64,000 bases of DNA from Paenibacillus sp. yr247 (GCF_900103825.1 NZ_FNIF01000008.1:124001-188000), one strand, 5' to 3'; positions 17,625 to 27,299 are shown, counted from the stretch's first letter. Made by a program: numbers and translations. Notes: a model not told the origin generated them from the sequence alone.

Positions 17625-19031
17625 ATGAGCGGAGACATGAAGACTGAGAACAGTCTGCTAGATCAAACCCTGCAAATGCTCTGTAATTGCTCGGATTTGA
17701 CGTACCAACATTTTCCGTTGCAGGAGTTCGATCTCGTTTATTTTGGTCACCTCGTAAGCACAGAGACTCTTAGAAAAGATGTCATCGAGCCTTTCAGTGT
17801 CATAGACGCTAATGTGGTTACGACATTAAGCCGAACTTCTTACAATCATAAACTTGATGCCAGCGAAATCGTTAATGGCATTCTGGCAGGAAATATCGCT
17901 ATTTATTATAGAAATAGAGCTTACTTGTACGAAGCTTACGCGCCTGAATCTCGCTCTATTCAAAATTCCGAGACTGAAAGCGTCATTAACGGTCCTATGG
18001 ACTCATTCACCGAATCGCTGAGTACAAACCTGTCTTTGATTCGGAGGCGTATCAAGGATCCTGGTCTAAAAGTGATTTCATTCACAATTGGGAGAAAAAC
18101 AGGTACGACGATGAATCTCCTTTATTTGGAGGATCTAGCAGATCCCCTTCATGTGCAGCAGTTAAGCGAAATGATCGAAAAGCTTGATATCCAAACGATC
18201 TTTGATACGAATACACTCATACAATACTTAAGTCCTGATCATTTTTCGATTTTCCCACAGTTCTTGACAAGTGTGCGACCCGATCATTTGGCGGACAAGC
18301 TAACAAACGGCAAAATTGTTGGGCTGCTCGACGGGAGTCAAGTCGCCTTTAGCGCGCCTACCTCCTTTGTCGAGTTTTTCTCCTCACCCGACGATTATTA
18401 TCTCCCATGGGCTGTTGCCTCCGCTGTCCGAATTCTACGCTTCATTGCCTTATTCATTACACTCTGCTTTACTGCACTCTATGTATCACTCGTTACTTAT
18501 CACTATGAAATGATTCCACCTTCCCTGCTGCTCAACTTGATGGAATCCCGCAATAAAGTACCTTTTTCACCACTTGTCGAGGCCATCTTCATGGAAATGA
18601 CCATTGAGCTGCTTCGTGAAGCAGGAGCACGCTTACCTACTAAAATCGGGCCTACCATTGGCACTGTCGGCGGCATTGTCATCGGCCAAGCGGCCGTTCA
18701 AGCTGGTATCACAAGTAACATTCTCATTATCTCGGTTGCTATCTCGGCTATCGCCTCATTCGTCATTCCAAACTATAACATGAGCTCTTCCATTCGCTTG
18801 CTGCGCTTTGGGATCATCATTATGGCCGGTCTCCTCGGAAATTTTGGCTTGGTATGCGGACTCAGCTTTATTATGGTTCAACTTTCCGGTCTAAACATGT
18901 TTGGCCTCTCTTATTTATACCCTTTAGCACCATCGAAACCGAGTCGTTGGTTAGAACTGATTATCCGGGCACCCGTACAAATTTTGGCCAAACTAAAAAA
19001 GTCTACCCCCCCCCTAATCCAAAACAAGTGA
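17625..19031 (+). CDS. gerA: Spore germination protein, GerA/GerAA family
   Basis: A subunit of a Ger germinant receptor in the spore inner membrane. 468 residues: a hydrophilic N-terminal half (about 1-250) and a membrane half with about five helices. The family signature EAIFMEMTIELLREAGARLP is followed by IGPTIGTVGGIVIGQAAVQAGITS. The start chosen is the ATG ten bases after AGGAG; an upstream in-frame TTG at 17604 is less likely. First gene of a complete gerABC operon, 11 bases before gerB. Confidence 0.96.
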   Translation: MSGDMKTENSLLDQTLQMLCNCSDLTYQHFPLQEFDLVYFGHLVSTETLRKDVIEPFSVIDANVVTTLSRTSYNHKLDASEIVNGILAGNIAIYYRNRAYLYEAYAPESRSIQNSETESVINGPMDSFTESLSTNLSLIRRRIKDPGLKVISFTIGRKTGTTMNLLYLEDLADPLHVQQLSEMIEKLDIQTIFDTNTLIQYLSPDHFSIFPQFLTSVRPDHLADKLTNGKIVGLLDGSQVAFSAPTSFVEFFSSPDDYYLPWAVASAVRILRFIALFITLCFTALYVSLVTYHYEMIPPSLLLNLMESRNKVPFSPLVEAIFMEMTIELLREAGARLPTKIGPTIGTVGGIVIGQAAVQAGITSNILIISVAISAIASFVIPNYNMSSSIRLLRFGIIIMAGLLGNFGLVCGLSFIMVQLSGLNMFGLSYLYPLAPSKPSRWLELIIRAPVQILAKLKKSTPPLIQNK

Positions 19032-19042
19032 AGGAGACACTT

Positions 19043-20125
19043 ATGCGTGCAAAGCTTCCATTTTATCAGACCACCATTATGGCAAACTTCGCTCAAACCG
19101 GTGTCGTCGTATTCAGCCTTCCTCGTCTTCTATCAGAGAATATCGGCACAAACGGATGGATTGCTTTATTAATCTGCTCATTCATCGCTGCTTTCAATAT
19201 ACTGCTCATTTCATTCGTTTACCGACTCAGCAAAGGGAGATCCATTTTCGAAATTGCACAATCCGCTTTGCCGAAAATCATTCTGGTATCTTTTTTCAGT
19301 GTCCTAGCTGGATTATGGGCTATCCTGGGAAGTTTAGTTGGTAAAGAATACATTCTCATACTAAAGTCGGTATCCTTCCCAGCCCTCCACCCCGCCTATT
19401 TGTATATCATTTTTGAGATTCTTGTTTTCTTACTCTTAACCAAGGGCATTATAGGTATTTCCAATGCGGCGGTTCTTGGTTATTATGTGATCATCTGGAA
19501 TACTTTACTGCTTGTTTATTCCTATCATGATTTTGACATGCCGCGAATGACTACCTTCTGGTTTAAGGAGGCCTCTCACTCACTCAAGGGGTGGCTCGAG
19601 GTTTATATAGCCTTTCTGGGCTATGAGCTTTGCTTGCTTCTGTTTCCATATGCCAATGAAAAATCGCGCTTAATCCGTGCCTTTTACATAGCTAATCTCC
19701 TCACCACATTTTCATATACGCTTGTTGCCTTTATTTCCTTTGGCTTTTTCAGTATACATCAACTACAGCATATGAAATATCCTTTACTCAATTTACTCTC
19801 GTATTTGGAACTCCCCTTTGTGAAACGAATAGATGATCTTGTATTTAATATAACCATATTTCGAGTTCTCGTTACGAATGTCCTATATGGCTGGGCAGCT
19901 CTTGAAACAATGAAATGGCTCATTCCAGCTGCTAAAAAGAAGTGGATTCCCTATGTAATTCTAGCTATTTTCGCACTAGCTGCATTGTTTGTCATACCTT
20001 CAACGCTTGAAAAGACAGGTCAGTGGCTAAGCTTGTTTGGATATGCAGAAGTAGGGGTTGCCTTCTTGCTCCCGATCTTCCTATTCATCCTACTTCTAAT
20101 TAAACGAGGGCGGAATTATGCGTAG
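19043..20125 (+). CDS. gerB: Spore germination permease, GerB/GerAB family
   Basis: B subunit, an APC-superfamily-like membrane protein with ten helices, thought to bind the germinant (often an amino acid). 360 residues starting at MRAKLPFYQTTIMANFAQTG, with GGAG eight bases upstream; the open frame extends back to 18854 but overlaps gerA. GWLEVYIAFLGYELCLLLFPY is typical of GerAB. The last eight bases overlap gerC, indicating coupled translation. Confidence 0.95.
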   Translation: MRAKLPFYQTTIMANFAQTGVVVFSLPRLLSENIGTNGWIALLICSFIAAFNILLISFVYRLSKGRSIFEIAQSALPKIILVSFFSVLAGLWAILGSLVGKEYILILKSVSFPALHPAYLYIIFEILVFLLLTKGIIGISNAAVLGYYVIIWNTLLLVYSYHDFDMPRMTTFWFKEASHSLKGWLEVYIAFLGYELCLLLFPYANEKSRLIRAFYIANLLTTFSYTLVAFISFGFFSIHQLQHMKYPLLNLLSYLELPFVKRIDDLVFNITIFRVLVTNVLYGWAALETMKWLIPAAKKKWIPYVILAIFALAALFVIPSTLEKTGQWLSLFGYAEVGVAFLLPIFLFILLLIKRGRNYA

Positions 20126-21239
20126 ATGTGTCATTGTTGTCGTTCTATTGTGTCTCACTGGTTGTGTCGAACAATATCGTATTGAGAAAATAGGAATGTC
20201 AGATGCCGTTGCTTTAGACCCTGTGTATGATGAGAACGGAAAACCTTCAGAAACAGAACGGTCCATGGCTGTCTCCATCCCGATAGCTGGAAAAGTGGAG
20301 ACACAGCAAGCAAATATACTTCAAACAATAGCCGATTCGCCAAAAGAAGGGCGGAGCAAGTTATCTCGTAAGATTGACAAAGTCCTTGTTGCTGGACAAT
20401 TGAGAAGTATCGTGTTTGGGAAAGAATTGGCTAAACAGGGGATTTTTAAGGAACTGGATTCGTATCGCCGCGATTATTCCGTGGGAGAACGACTGAAAAT
20501 TATCGTCGTGAACGGCAGCGCTGTGGACATGTTGACCCATAACTATACACAGATACGTCCCGTTGGGAATCACATTGATCAGCTATTAACCCAGGAGTCC
20601 AAAATCCATGAGGTTCCTGAAGTCACTCTCTACAGTTTCGTTCGCGACTATTATGACGATGGGACTGATCCCATCGCACCTTTGCTTATCAAGAAAAATG
20701 ACAATGTGGAAATTGACGGTATCGCTCTATTCAAAAAAGATCGATACATTGGCAAAATCAGTCAAGAACGTACTGTCTTGTTTGCTATCCTGCACGAAAG
20801 CTTTAAAGGCGGCGAATTCGATATCAAATTCATGGATCATTCTTCCGGAAAGCAAGAAAGCGCAATGATTAGCTCGATCGTGAGTAAAAGAGTAGTGAAG
20901 GTAAATAAACAGGAACGTGCTGGCAACCTCCCCGAAGTCGTTATCCATATTCGTTTGAGCGGCATTATTTTGGAATATACAGGAGAATCGACATTCAAAA
21001 AACCGGAAGAGCAAAAAAAATTAGACCAAGACTTGTCCGAAGCCGTTCGTGAACAATTACAAGCGATTGTTAGCCAAGTGCAGCGTAGCGGCGGGGATAA
21101 TTTGGGAGTCGGCACTTACGTCCGCAATAGTATGAGCTATGAGGAATGGAACAAATTGAATTGGAAATCTATCTATCCCAGCGTGGATATCCGGGTGGAA
21201 GTCGAAGCCACGATTCGTGACTATGGCATGATCCGATAG
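20118..21239 (+). CDS. gerC: Spore germination lipoprotein, GerC/GerAC family
   Basis: C subunit, a lipoprotein on the outer face of the inner spore membrane. 373 residues. The signal peptide MRRCVIVVVLLCLTGC ends in a lipobox (LTGC, Cys16). The three-domain GerAC body follows, with the C-terminal pattern NLGVGTYVRNSMSYEEWNKLNW. It completes the A-B-C receptor. The operon has no adjacent D subunit, and no strong terminator was seen before the threonine synthase gene 96 bases downstream. Confidence 0.95.
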   Translation: MRRCVIVVVLLCLTGCVEQYRIEKIGMSDAVALDPVYDENGKPSETERSMAVSIPIAGKVETQQANILQTIADSPKEGRSKLSRKIDKVLVAGQLRSIVFGKELAKQGIFKELDSYRRDYSVGERLKIIVVNGSAVDMLTHNYTQIRPVGNHIDQLLTQESKIHEVPEVTLYSFVRDYYDDGTDPIAPLLIKKNDNVEIDGIALFKKDRYIGKISQERTVLFAILHESFKGGEFDIKFMDHSSGKQESAMISSIVSKRVVKVNKQERAGNLPEVVIHIRLSGIILEYTGESTFKKPEEQKKLDQDLSEAVREQLQAIVSQVQRSGGDNLGVGTYVRNSMSYEEWNKLNWKSIYPSVDIRVEVEATIRDYGMIR

Positions 21240-21335
21240 TCACCTTGAAAAGCAGCGTTGACACTTAGGATTCATTTCCATTACGATAGCTTAGTATAAA
21301 CAACCTCAAAATGATCATTTAGGAGACTTACATCC

Positions 21336-22547
21336 ATGAAGCATAGTTTTGTTTCTCATCTTTTTTGCCCGAAATGTAACGCCCATTATAACACTGAAGA
21401 CAAGCACCAGCTTTGCATTTGCGGATCGCCTCTGTTAGTTGCGTATGATATGGAGAGTTTAGCTCTTTCCTTTGCCCCTTCCCAATTACGCGATCGCGAA
21501 CCCAGCTTATGGAGATATCGTGAGCTTCTGCCTGTCATCGATCAAGAGCATGTAGTCACTCTTGGAGAAGGCTTTACACCATTACTTCCAACTCCAAGCA
21601 TAGGAAAAGATATGCATATTCCGGGTCTGCTTATGAAAGACGAAGGCTTATTGCCTACCGGCTCTTTCAAAGCTAGGGGAGCGGCTGTCGGTATTTCTAA
21701 AGCCAAGGAACTCGGTGTCCAAGAGCTTGCGATGCCAACCAACGGCAATGCAGGCGCCGCCTGGGCTTTATATGCGGCTAGGGCTAAGATTAAGTCTACC
21801 GTCATCATGCCCGTTGATGCGCCGCTCATTACGCGTAATGAATGTGCGATTTCCGGATCCAATCTGTACCTGGTTAACGGCCTCATTAGCGATGCCGGCC
21901 GTATCGTCGCGGACCTAGTAAAATCCTATGGCCTTTATGATGCCTCTACGCTCAAAGAACCTTACCGTATCGAAGGTAAGAAAACGATGGGGCTTGAGAT
22001 CGCAGAACAACTTGGCTGGAAGCTGCCCGATGTCATTTTATATCCAACTGGCGGCGGCGTGGGATTAATTGGTATTTATAAAGCGCTCAAGGAACTTCAA
22101 ACCTTAGGTTGGGTTCAAGGCCAATTACCGCGACTCGTGGCTGTTCAAGCCGAAGGCTGTGCCCCTATTGTAAAAGCTTGGGAGAACCAAGAAAAAGCAT
22201 CTGAATTCTGGCCTGAATCCAAGACAGTTGCCTTCGGTATTAACGTTCCTAAAGCGCTGGGTGATTTCTTAGTGCTGGATGCCGTATACCGAACTGGCGG
22301 ATGCGCCATTTCCATAAACGACGAGGATTTATTGAGAGAACAACAGCGCGTGGCCGAGCTTGAAGGAGCCTTCGTATGTCCCGAGGGAGCAGCCACTTTT
22401 GCAGCAGCAAGAAAACTTAGACAATCAGGCTGGATAGGCGAAGATGAATGTGTCGTTGTTCTGAACACAGGCGCAGGCATCAAATATCCGGACACCGTTA
22501 ACGTTAAAGTTCCTGTGTTAGAACCAGGGGAACGGCTAACGAGATAA
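21336..22547 (+). CDS. thrC: Threonine synthase
   Basis: PLP enzyme converting O-phosphohomoserine to threonine. 403 residues of the plant/archaeal class with an N-terminal zinc-ribbon (CPKC at 11-14, CIC at 27-29). TGSFKARGAAVG contains the PLP lysine (about K112), NGNAGAAWALYAARA the substrate loop, and PTGGGVGLIGIYKA the phosphate-binding glycine motif. TTAGGAGA precedes ATG. It is not next to hom or thrB, so it may be a second copy. A related PLP lyase is possible but less likely given the zinc-ribbon. Confidence 0.88.
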   Translation: MKHSFVSHLFCPKCNAHYNTEDKHQLCICGSPLLVAYDMESLALSFAPSQLRDREPSLWRYRELLPVIDQEHVVTLGEGFTPLLPTPSIGKDMHIPGLLMKDEGLLPTGSFKARGAAVGISKAKELGVQELAMPTNGNAGAAWALYAARAKIKSTVIMPVDAPLITRNECAISGSNLYLVNGLISDAGRIVADLVKSYGLYDASTLKEPYRIEGKKTMGLEIAEQLGWKLPDVILYPTGGGVGLIGIYKALKELQTLGWVQGQLPRLVAVQAEGCAPIVKAWENQEKASEFWPESKTVAFGINVPKALGDFLVLDAVYRTGGCAISINDEDLLREQQRVAELEGAFVCPEGAATFAAARKLRQSGWIGEDECVVVLNTGAGIKYPDTVNVKVPVLEPGERLTR

Positions 22548-22569
22548 GGAGCCCGGAGGTGAATATGTA

Positions 22570-22773
22570 ATGAATAAGACGCTGTCAACAGATATGCAAT
22601 TATTCGCGGCGGCATTGGCGCAAGCTAATGTCGCCGTCATACAATGGACAGCGGATGATATCCCTGTTTTCGTTGCTACCGGCGTCATAGAGAAGTATAC
22701 GCCTCTTTACGTAAAGATTGGCGAAACGAATTATTTGCGGGATGAGTCCGAGTTCCGTATAGAGGAACGCTAA
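22570..22773 (+). CDS. Hypothetical 67-residue protein
   Basis: Good GGAGG site ten bases before ATG, and only 22 bases after threonine synthase, so probably co-transcribed. The protein is small and mixed-polarity (VAVIQWTADDIPVFVATGVIEKYTPLYVKIG), probably an all-beta or SH3-like fold. No membrane segment. I do not recognise the family. It faces the 22779-23270 gene with only five bases between stops. Confidence 0.7.
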   Translation: MNKTLSTDMQLFAAALAQANVAVIQWTADDIPVFVATGVIEKYTPLYVKIGETNYLRDESEFRIEER

Positions 22774-22778
22774 CAGCC

Positions 22779-23270
22779 TTAATAAAAGGTAACTTCACAA
22801 TAGGACCCAAGAGGAATCATCTCATAAAGATAATTATACATGCCTTCCTTTTCACGATCATGGAGTAATCTGGTAGCGTGAAAATCAAAATGAATGATGC
22901 TTTCAGCCGCATGATATCTATTAAATGTTAAACGACCACATGGAAATAAACGATTTATCGCCTCAATGATGCCAAATTGATTCAAGTTTCTGCGCTTGGC
23001 CGTTTGGATGATCGCTTCAGGTACTTCCTGCAGCTGTGGAACCTTATCCGCTTGAACCAAGTTATAGGCTTTCACTTGAAAGCAAACATAGGGATATAAG
23101 TAACCGCTTGCATATTTTTGCAAGCTGTGAGCATCCTTTTCCGGTAAGTGTAAATCGCCATTCCATGCATAAATCGTAGCTTTGTGCTTTTCAGGCGTAT
23201 GAATTCTTATATAGTTTAAATGCGGAAAACGATTTCTCACTAGCTGCTCGGATAATAAACGAGTTCCCAC
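22779..23270 (-). CDS. Hypothetical 163-residue protein
   Basis: Soluble basic protein without membrane segments or a recognised motif. The C-terminal half contains HAAESIIHFDFHATRLLHDREKEG with four histidines, which could bind metal, but this is not a known motif. Convergent with the 67-residue gene. Composition is like the neighbours, so there is no sign of recent transfer. Confidence 0.7.
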   Translation of the reverse strand: MGTRLLSEQLVRNRFPHLNYIRIHTPEKHKATIYAWNGDLHLPEKDAHSLQKYASGYLYPYVCFQVKAYNLVQADKVPQLQEVPEAIIQTAKRRNLNQFGIIEAINRLFPCGRLTFNRYHAAESIIHFDFHATRLLHDREKEGMYNYLYEMIPLGSYCEVTFY

Positions 23271-23379
23271 GCTCGATCACCTCTTCGGATTATTTGCCTT
23301 ACTACCTACCGCATATGCCAATAGAAAAAAGACAGCTATCCTTTACGGCGAAAAGGTAGCTGCCTCACACTTATTTAAT

Positions 23380-24831
23380 TCATTCCGGTATGGATAACCC
23401 TAGACCCTCTGCGACACGGATGCCGTACTCGGGATCTGCCTTATAGAAGTGACCAATCTGTCTAAGCTTGATTTCATCTTGCTCGACTGGTTTCATTGCA
23501 CCTACAATCGTTTGAACAAGACGAGTACGTTCCTCTTCGCTTAACAGCCGGTATAAATCACCCGGTTGTGTATAGTGATCATGATGATCATACGCTACAC
23601 TGTCAGCTGAACCAGATACCTCGTAGGGCGCCGGTTTATTGGCAGGCGTTTCTTTTGGGCCACCTAAGCTGTTCGGTTCGTAGTAAACGGAGCCCCCACC
23701 GTTGTTATCCCCACGCATTTGACCATCTCGCTGATAAGTATTCACTTCACTATGCGGGCGGTTAATAGGCAATGCCTGATGATTAGCCCCTACCCGGTAC
23801 CGATGTGCGTCTCCATAAGCAAACAATCGACCTTGCAGCATTTTATCCGGGGAAACATCGATACCTGGTACAAGTGTTCCTGGCGAAAACGTGGCTTGTT
23901 CCACTTCCGCAAAATAATTTTCAGGATTACGATCCAGCACCATACGCCCAACTTCAATTAAAGGATAATCTTTCTGCGACCAAACTTTCGTGACATCGAA
24001 AGGGTCAAAGCGATACGTGTTCGCATCCTCCAAAGGCATGATCTGCACACACAGCTTCCACGCGGGGAAGTCGCCTTTATCAATCGCATTAAATAAATCC
24101 TCAGTATGATAATCTGGATTGTCGGCTGCTAGCTGCGCTGCGACATCCGGAGCTAAGTTCTGAACGCCTTGCTCAGTTTTGAAATGATACTTCACCCACA
24201 CACCTTGACCTTCAGCATTTACCCATTTGAACGTATGACTGCCGAAACCATGCATATGCCGCAGTGTAGCCGGAATACCGCGATCTGACATCAGAATCGT
24301 GACTTGATGCAAAGATTCGGGGGATAACGACCAGAAATCCCAGACAGCATTTGGATTTTTCAAGTGGGTTTGAGGATGACGCTTCTGCGTATGAATAAAG
24401 TCAGGAAATTTAATCGCGTCGCGGATGAAAAACACGGGCGTATTATTCCCTACCAAGTCATAATTGCCTTCATCCGTGTAAAATTTCACAGCGAATCCGC
24501 GTGGATCCCGGACTGTGTCCGAAGAACCGCTCTCACCGGCAACGGTCGAAAAACGAACGAATAAAGGTGTACGCTTGCCTACCTCTGAGAATAAGCTCGC
24601 TTTTGTGTACTTCGTCAAATCTTGCGTGACTTCTAAATAGCCATGTGCGCCGGCACCTTTCGCATGAACGACCCGCTCAGGAACGCGCTCCCGGTTGAAG
24701 TGCGCCAATTTCTCCAAAAGGTGGACATCTTGGATCAATGTTGGACCACGCGAACCTGCTGTAATGGAGTTTTGGTTATCCCCGACAGGTGCCCCCCAGC
24801 TGGTCGTAAGCTTGTTCTTTTCCGTACTCAT
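23380..24831 (-). CDS. katA: Monofunctional heme catalase
   Basis: Cytoplasmic hydrogen peroxide dismutation. 483 residues, the small-subunit clade. [17 protein letters not shown] carries the distal His (about 55), [20 protein letters not shown] the conserved Asn, and [17 protein letters not shown] the proximal heme-ligand Tyr. [27 protein letters not shown] is the clade signature. The start chosen is ATG with AGAGGTGA upstream; a TTG two codons earlier is also in frame. The 324-base upstream gap probably holds its promoter and peroxide control, but I see no convincing PerR box. Confidence 0.97.
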   Translation of the reverse strand: MSTEKNKLTTSWGAPVGDNQNSITAGSRGPTLIQDVHLLEKLAHFNRERVPERVVHAKGAGAHGYLEVTQDLTKYTKASLFSEVGKRTPLFVRFSTVAGESGSSDTVRDPRGFAVKFYTDEGNYDLVGNNTPVFFIRDAIKFPDFIHTQKRHPQTHLKNPNAVWDFWSLSPESLHQVTILMSDRGIPATLRHMHGFGSHTFKWVNAEGQGVWVKYHFKTEQGVQNLAPDVAAQLAADNPDYHTEDLFNAIDKGDFPAWKLCVQIMPLEDANTYRFDPFDVTKVWSQKDYPLIEVGRMVLDRNPENYFAEVEQATFSPGTLVPGIDVSPDKMLQGRLFAYGDAHRYRVGANHQALPINRPHSEVNTYQRDGQMRGDNNGGGSVYYEPNSLGGPKETPANKPAPYEVSGSADSVAYDHHDHYTQPGDLYRLLSEEERTRLVQTIVGAMKPVEQDEIKLRQIGHFYKADPEYGIRVAEGLGLSIPE

Positions 24832-25155
24832 AATCAAATCACCTCTTAAGTATAATGGCGAAGCTCCGTTTTAAGCGCTCTCATCGCTTATAGGATATGG
24901 ATATGACAACCCTTCATTCCCTATTTCATATGTATTCGAGAACCTGTCTTGATATGATGCTTCATCATACTCCTATGCTGAGTTCGCCACAATATAATTC
25001 GTTGAAGCCCGTACTTACCAATTTCACCAGTAAAACGTTTTAGAAAGGAACGTCAGTTAGCTATTTTACTAATAGACTTACGCCAAATAGGCATCCCTCA
25101 CAGGATGCCCTAGTGTCGCAGCACATGCTCCGCTTTTTGCATTAATCATTCTTCG
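24832..25155. other. Intergenic region upstream of catalase
   Basis: No gene seen. It contains a small palindrome, ATGATGCTTCATCAT (24955-24969), and a GGCATCC/GGATGCC hairpin (25090-25109). The hairpin is about 45 bases after the dehydrogenase stop and may terminate that gene, though the T-run is poor. TATACT (minus strand, about 24848-24853) could be a catalase -10, without a good -35. Confidence 0.4.
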
Positions 25156-26055
25156 TCAGCCATGGGAATAAGCACGGTTATTAATGATTTTATACAACGC
25201 TTGGGTACCGCTATCTTCTTCTCCGGAAGCAGCTAACTGCTCATAAAGGGATTTCGCCAAAGCAAGTCCTGGCAGCTCCACGTTCATTTCTTCAGCAGAT
25301 TGAAGGGCAATTTTCATATCTTTGATAAAGTGTTTTACGTAAAAGCCAGGAGCAAAATTACCAGCAATGATCCGCGGTGCCAGATTACTTAAAGACCAAC
25401 TGCCCGCCGCGCCCGATTCAATGCTTTTGAGCACAGTCGACGGATCGAGACCTGATTTTTTCGCGTATACTAGCGCTTCCACAACGCCCATCATATTACT
25501 GGCAATGGCAATTTGATTGCACATTTTCGTATGCTGACCTGCACCCGCTTCTCCTTGGTATACGATATTGGTGCCAATCTTCTGAAAAAGCGGCAGCACG
25601 TAATCAAAAGCTTCACGCGAGCCCCCAACCATAATCGATAATCTGGCTTCCTTGGCTCCAACATCACCGCCAGATACAGGTGCATCGAGGGAGTACAGTT
25701 GACGCGAGAGAGCTTCTTCATAAATCTGTTTCGCAAGCTTTGGACTTGAGGTTGTCATATCAATTATGTAGCTCCCCGGCTTTGCGTTACGTAGGAGGCC
25801 ATTATCGCCTAAGTAAATCTCTTCTACGTCACTTGGGAAGCCTACCATTGTAATAATGACATCGCACTGCTGTGCTAATAATCCCGGTGAATCTTGCCAC
25901 TCAGCACCTTGACCCAGCAGTTCCTGTGCTTTGGATTTCGTTCGATTATATAGTTGTACCTTGTAACCTGCTTGTATAAAATGACCTGCCATACTTTTGC
26001 CCATGACACCTGTACCTACTAGGCCAACAACGGTTTGTGCCGGATTGATTGACAC
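25156..26055 (-). CDS. 3-hydroxyisobutyrate dehydrogenase-like / tartronate semialdehyde reductase-like NAD(P)-dependent oxidoreductase
   Basis: 299-residue beta-hydroxyacid dehydrogenase. Cofactor motif VGLVGTGVMGKSMAGHFIQAGY; substrate signature DAPVSGGDVGAKEARLSIMVGG; the catalytic lysine lies in AGQHTKMCNQIAIASNMMG. The family reduces or oxidises 3-hydroxyisobutyrate, tartronate semialdehyde or succinic semialdehyde, and sequence alone does not separate these. The start is GTG (MSINPAQTVVG), eight bases after AAGGTGG; the frame is open to 26067. Monocistronic and divergent from padR. Confidence 0.92.
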   Translation of the reverse strand: MSINPAQTVVGLVGTGVMGKSMAGHFIQAGYKVQLYNRTKSKAQELLGQGAEWQDSPGLLAQQCDVIITMVGFPSDVEEIYLGDNGLLRNAKPGSYIIDMTTSSPKLAKQIYEEALSRQLYSLDAPVSGGDVGAKEARLSIMVGGSREAFDYVLPLFQKIGTNIVYQGEAGAGQHTKMCNQIAIASNMMGVVEALVYAKKSGLDPSTVLKSIESGAAGSWSLSNLAPRIIAGNFAPGFYVKHFIKDMKIALQSAEEMNVELPGLALAKSLYEQLAASGEEDSGTQALYKIINNRAYSHG

Positions 26056-26177
26056 GATGAATACCACCTTTCATTTTAACCAGTTCATAATGCCCAAAAT
26101 GATCAATTTTTCTAGTTATAACTCTTAAGTTACCATCCCCTGTGATTCCGGTCAAACAAAGATGTATTACCGTGACA

Positions 26178-26214
26178 AAAGTACTTTGACAGACAAAGTA
26201 CTTTGATGTATATT
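26178..26214 (+). promoter_or_regulatory. padR promoter with two AAAGTACTTT operator palindromes
   Basis: TTGACA (26186-26191), 17 bases, then TATATT (26209-26214) is a strong SigA promoter. Two perfect ten-base palindromes, AAAGTACTTT, lie at 26178-26187 and 26195-26204, 17 bases apart centre to centre, straddling the -35 and filling the spacer. Probably the autoregulatory PadR site. Confidence 0.75.
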
Positions 26215-26235
26215 GTAAAGCAGGAGGTGAGGGTC

Positions 26236-26565
26236 ATCGTAGACTTGAAAATAACATCTGATCTCATTCGTGGACACACTGATAGCATAATTCTTAAGCT
26301 TTTATTTTCCGGTGACAAGTATGGCTATGAAATTGCGAAGCTCGTGCTGGTTACCTCTGGCGGGGAATATGAGTTGAAGGAAGCCACCATGTACTCCAGT
26401 CTCAAGCGGTTAGAGCAGGAAGAAAGCATTACCTCTTACTGGGGGGATGAAACGCAAGGCGGCCGAAGGAAATACTATAGCATTACGGATAAAGGCAAAG
26501 AGACTTACCTCACTAACAAGCTAAATTGGGAACATGCGAAGACCATTCTCGATTTGCTACTATAA
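26236..26565 (+). CDS. PadR family transcriptional regulator
   Basis: About 109 residues of the winged-helix PadR type. SDLIRGHTDSIILKLLFSGDKYGYEIAK is the N-terminal signature and GGRRKYYSITDKGKE the wing. The only ATG upstream (26206) overlaps the -10, so it cannot be on the transcript. Homologs start at about MVDLKITSDL. The sequence there is ATC-GTA-GAC-TTG, with ATC eight bases after AGGAGG. I therefore place the start at ATC; TTG 26245 is the fallback. The gene is first in a set with the pentapeptide protein and MFS exporter and probably represses them until a drug-like ligand binds. Confidence 0.85.
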   Translation: MVDLKITSDLIRGHTDSIILKLLFSGDKYGYEIAKLVLVTSGGEYELKEATMYSSLKRLEQEESITSYWGDETQGGRRKYYSITDKGKETYLTNKLNWEHAKTILDLLL

Positions 26566-26582
26566 GAAAGGCGGTATGCGGA

Positions 26583-27299
26583 ATGAATCCAAGGCTCAAA
26601 GCTTATTTGGATGATGTTTTTTCACACTATGAGGGTTTAAAGCCCCTTCAGGAATTGAAAGAAGAGCTTTCGAATGATTTGCAGGAAAGACTTCAGGATT
26701 TGCAAGAGGATGGTTTTGATGAAGAAGCCGCCTTTGAGCGGACTATCGCATCCATAGGCGAAATATCCGAATTAATCGAAAGTATTCATGCCAGTACAAC
26801 GAAGCTTCAACAAATCATTGGCCTTGATTTTTCCAAGCAGAATCTTCAAAAGTCAGACTTGAAGGCCATCCAAGTCCATGACGGGAAATTTAATTACAGC
26901 AACCTGCAGGATTCTGACCTCAGCAATTCGGACTTAACCAACGCCTCCTTTAAGTGTAGTAACTTAGACCGGGTTAAATTCGAAGGCACCAACTTGACCA
27001 GGGCAAAGATTTTAAAATCCAGTCTCAAAGGAGCCAGCTTCCGAAATTGCATTTTGGACTACACGGACTTCAGCTCCTCGGAGTTATCTGGCGTGTGTTT
27101 GGATAACCTAACTTTTACTGGAACAACCTTTCATTATACAGGTCTAAGAGGTACTTCCTTCCGCAATGCCATTTTTCAAAGCTGCTCTTTCAAAACAGAA
27201 GTCAAAAAGGCCATTTTCGATGGTGCCAAGATGGATAAAGGGACTTATGCCTTGTTGAAAGGGTTTAAAGCCAATTTGAGTCATGTTACTATCATTTAG
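26583..27299 (+). CDS. Pentapeptide-repeat protein with N-terminal permease-prefix-like domain
   Basis: 238 residues. Residues 1-70 are helical and acidic (LQELKEELSNDLQERLQDLQEDG, then FERTIASIGEISELIE), like the prefix domain (DUF1700/permease prefix) often found next to PadR genes. From about residue 80 onward there are roughly 25 pentapeptide units of the A(D/N)LxX type (LQDSDLSNSDLTNASF, LSGVCLDNLTF, LRGTSFRNAIF), giving a right-handed beta helix. Such proteins include Qnr and MfpA, which mimic DNA and shield gyrase; that role is possible, not shown. ATG lies 17 bases after the padR stop region, with AGGCGG upstream. Confidence 0.88.
   Translation: MNPRLKAYLDDVFSHYEGLKPLQELKEELSNDLQERLQDLQEDGFDEEAAFERTIASIGEISELIESIHASTTKLQQIIGLDFSKQNLQKSDLKAIQVHDGKFNYSNLQDSDLSNSDLTNASFKCSNLDRVKFEGTNLTRAKILKSSLKGASFRNCILDYTDFSSSELSGVCLDNLTFTGTTFHYTGLRGTSFRNAIFQSCSFKTEVKKAIFDGAKMDKGTYALLKGFKANLSHVTII

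Noticed and set aside
18854-19042. N-terminal extension of gerB overlapping gerA
   Set aside because: A well-spaced GGAG site precedes ATG 19043 and homologs begin there.
22570-22773. Reading the 67-residue gene as an extension of threonine synthase
   Set aside because: Separate stop, gap of 22 bases and its own ribosome site.
24832-25020. Possible PerR box upstream of catalase
   Set aside because: Only partial matches to TTATAAT-N-ATTATAA; not convincing.
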